Source: DASPXY01 sp038227745 (GTDB lineage Bacteria; Planctomycetota; Planctomycetia; Gemmatales; Gemmataceae). Taken from it: DNA of 7,237 nt. The position numbers and the translations under genes are program-made. Positions 6,681 to 7,237 of the stretch are shown here, piece after piece. Each line of letters begins with the position of its first letter. Position 1 is the stretch's first letter. The stretch lies in contig JBBRPS010000533.1 in NCBI GenBank assembly GCA_038227745.1, positions 1 to 7,237 on the forward strand. Direction: 5' to 3'. Under the pieces are notes generated by a model that made no database searches, was not told where the DNA came from, and was given only the letters and a program-made list of their open reading frames with translations.

Positions 6681-7237
6681 ATGTCGCCACAAGAAGCCCA
6701 CCAGGAAGCCATTCGTCGCATCGAGCAGGCCCGCGCCGCGGGCGCCTGGCTCCTCGACCTCGGCGATTTGCCCCTCGACGAACTTCCCGAAGAACTTGGC
6801 AGCCTCACGTCGTTGCGCGTCCTGGCGCTGGGGCAACGGGCTGCCCGCCCTGGAAAGGATGGGATTGAATGGGAATATGCGTATGACCGGACGGCGCAGA
6901 GCTTCTCTGAACTGACTCTCCTTCGGAGACTCACTCAGCTTGAACAGGTCAGTTTGTTGGGTTGCAAAGAGGTAACCGACATCGGCCCACTGGCGGGGCT
7001 GACCGCCCTGCAGTCCCTCGACCTCAGGTATTGCGCGGGCCTGGCGGATGTCGGCCCACTGGCGGGGCTGACCGCCCTGCAGTCCCTCGATCTCGTGGAG
7101 TGCGCGAGCCTGACGGATGTCGGGCCGCTGGCGGGGCTGACCGCCCTGCAGTCCCTCGACCTCAGTGATTGCGCGGGCCTGACGGACGTCGGCCCGCTGG
7201 CGGGGCTGACCGCCCTGCAGTCCCTCGACCTCAGTGA
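6681..7237 (+). CDS. Leucine-rich repeat protein, N-terminal part (cut by window end)
   Basis: 185 complete codons are visible and the frame is open at the right edge. An in-frame TGA at 6672-6674 makes the ATG at 6681 the first possible start. No good Shine-Dalgarno is seen, only GAG 5 bases upstream. Residues 1-45 (MSPQEAHQEAIRRIEQARAA, then WLLDLGDLPLDELPEELGSL) resemble the head of bacterial LRR proteins, including some Roc-COR (Roco) GTPases. A less regular segment follows, and from about residue 90 (LEQVSLLGCKEVTDIGPLAG) regular 23-residue LRRs begin with the pattern LxDVGPLAGLTALQSLDLxxCAx. LRRs usually bind proteins, so a recognition or scaffold role is likely. The effector domain, if any, lies beyond the window. 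It is divergent from the LysR gene. The LRR call is firm; the Roco idea is only a possibility. Confidence 0.88.
   Translation, partial: MSPQEAHQEAIRRIEQARAAGAWLLDLGDLPLDELPEELGSLTSLRVLALGQRAARPGKDGIEWEYAYDRTAQSFSELTLLRRLTQLEQVSLLGCKEVTDIGPLAGLTALQSLDLRYCAGLADVGPLAGLTALQSLDLVECASLTDVGPLAGLTALQSLDLSDCAGLTDVGPLAGLTALQSLDLS
6981..7237 (+). repeat. Tandem 69-bp repeats encoding leucine-rich repeats
   Basis: Units start at 6981, 7050, 7119 and 7188, the last cut after 50 bases. Each is 69 bp (23 codons). A 32-base core is identical in all four units. Units 3 and 4 differ at one base over the 50 bases shared. Differences concentrate in the two codons after LDL, which read RY, VE and SD. The near identity at DNA level points to recent tandem duplication or gene conversion. 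Confidence 0.9.

Noticed and set aside
6981..7237. CRISPR-like array
   Set aside because: The repeats are contiguous, in frame, multiples of three and encode LRRs. There are no unique spacers.

Overview
The window is GC-rich throughout and has tightly packed high-GC codons. It carries protein types that large-genome, signalling-rich bacteria accumulate: a TIR protein, a DUF4062-NACHT-TPR protein, a leucine-rich-repeat protein and a LysR-type regulator. This mix is common in Planctomycetes (Gemmata-like) and also occurs in Myxococcota, Chloroflexi and filamentous Cyanobacteria. A planctomycete source is my best guess. No rRNA or other marker gene is present to prove it.

Layout from left to right. 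Positions 1-51 hold a 21-bp hairpin at the end of a minus-strand gene series. Positions 93-1520 (minus) encode a 475-residue TIR protein whose C-terminal half looks like a Nudix domain. Positions 1702-4995 (minus) encode a 1097-residue DUF4062-NACHT ATPase with a helical, TPR-like tail, resembling the animal proteins NPHP3 and TEP1. Directly upstream, at about 5010-5264 (minus), lies a broken-off piece of a second P-loop NTPase: its Walker A is intact, but it stops where the next gene begins. Positions 5345-6400 (minus) encode a LysR-family regulator. A 280-bp divergent intergenic region follows. From 6681 to the right edge (plus) runs the start of an LRR protein with four nearly identical 69-bp repeats; the gene is cut by the window end.

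How the genes may work together: the NACHT protein and the TIR-Nudix protein lie in the same direction, NACHT first, 181 bp apart. A STAND-type sensor beside a TIR effector is the logic of many bacterial anti-phage or abortive-infection modules. I infer that this pair is a candidate defence system whose effector joins a putative NADase to a Nudix-like domain. The truncated P-loop fragment and the young LRR array suggest a region where NLR-like modules are gained, swapped and lost. The LysR gene may control its own promoter or the divergent LRR gene. Nothing in the sequence ties it to the defence-like pair beyond its position and strand.
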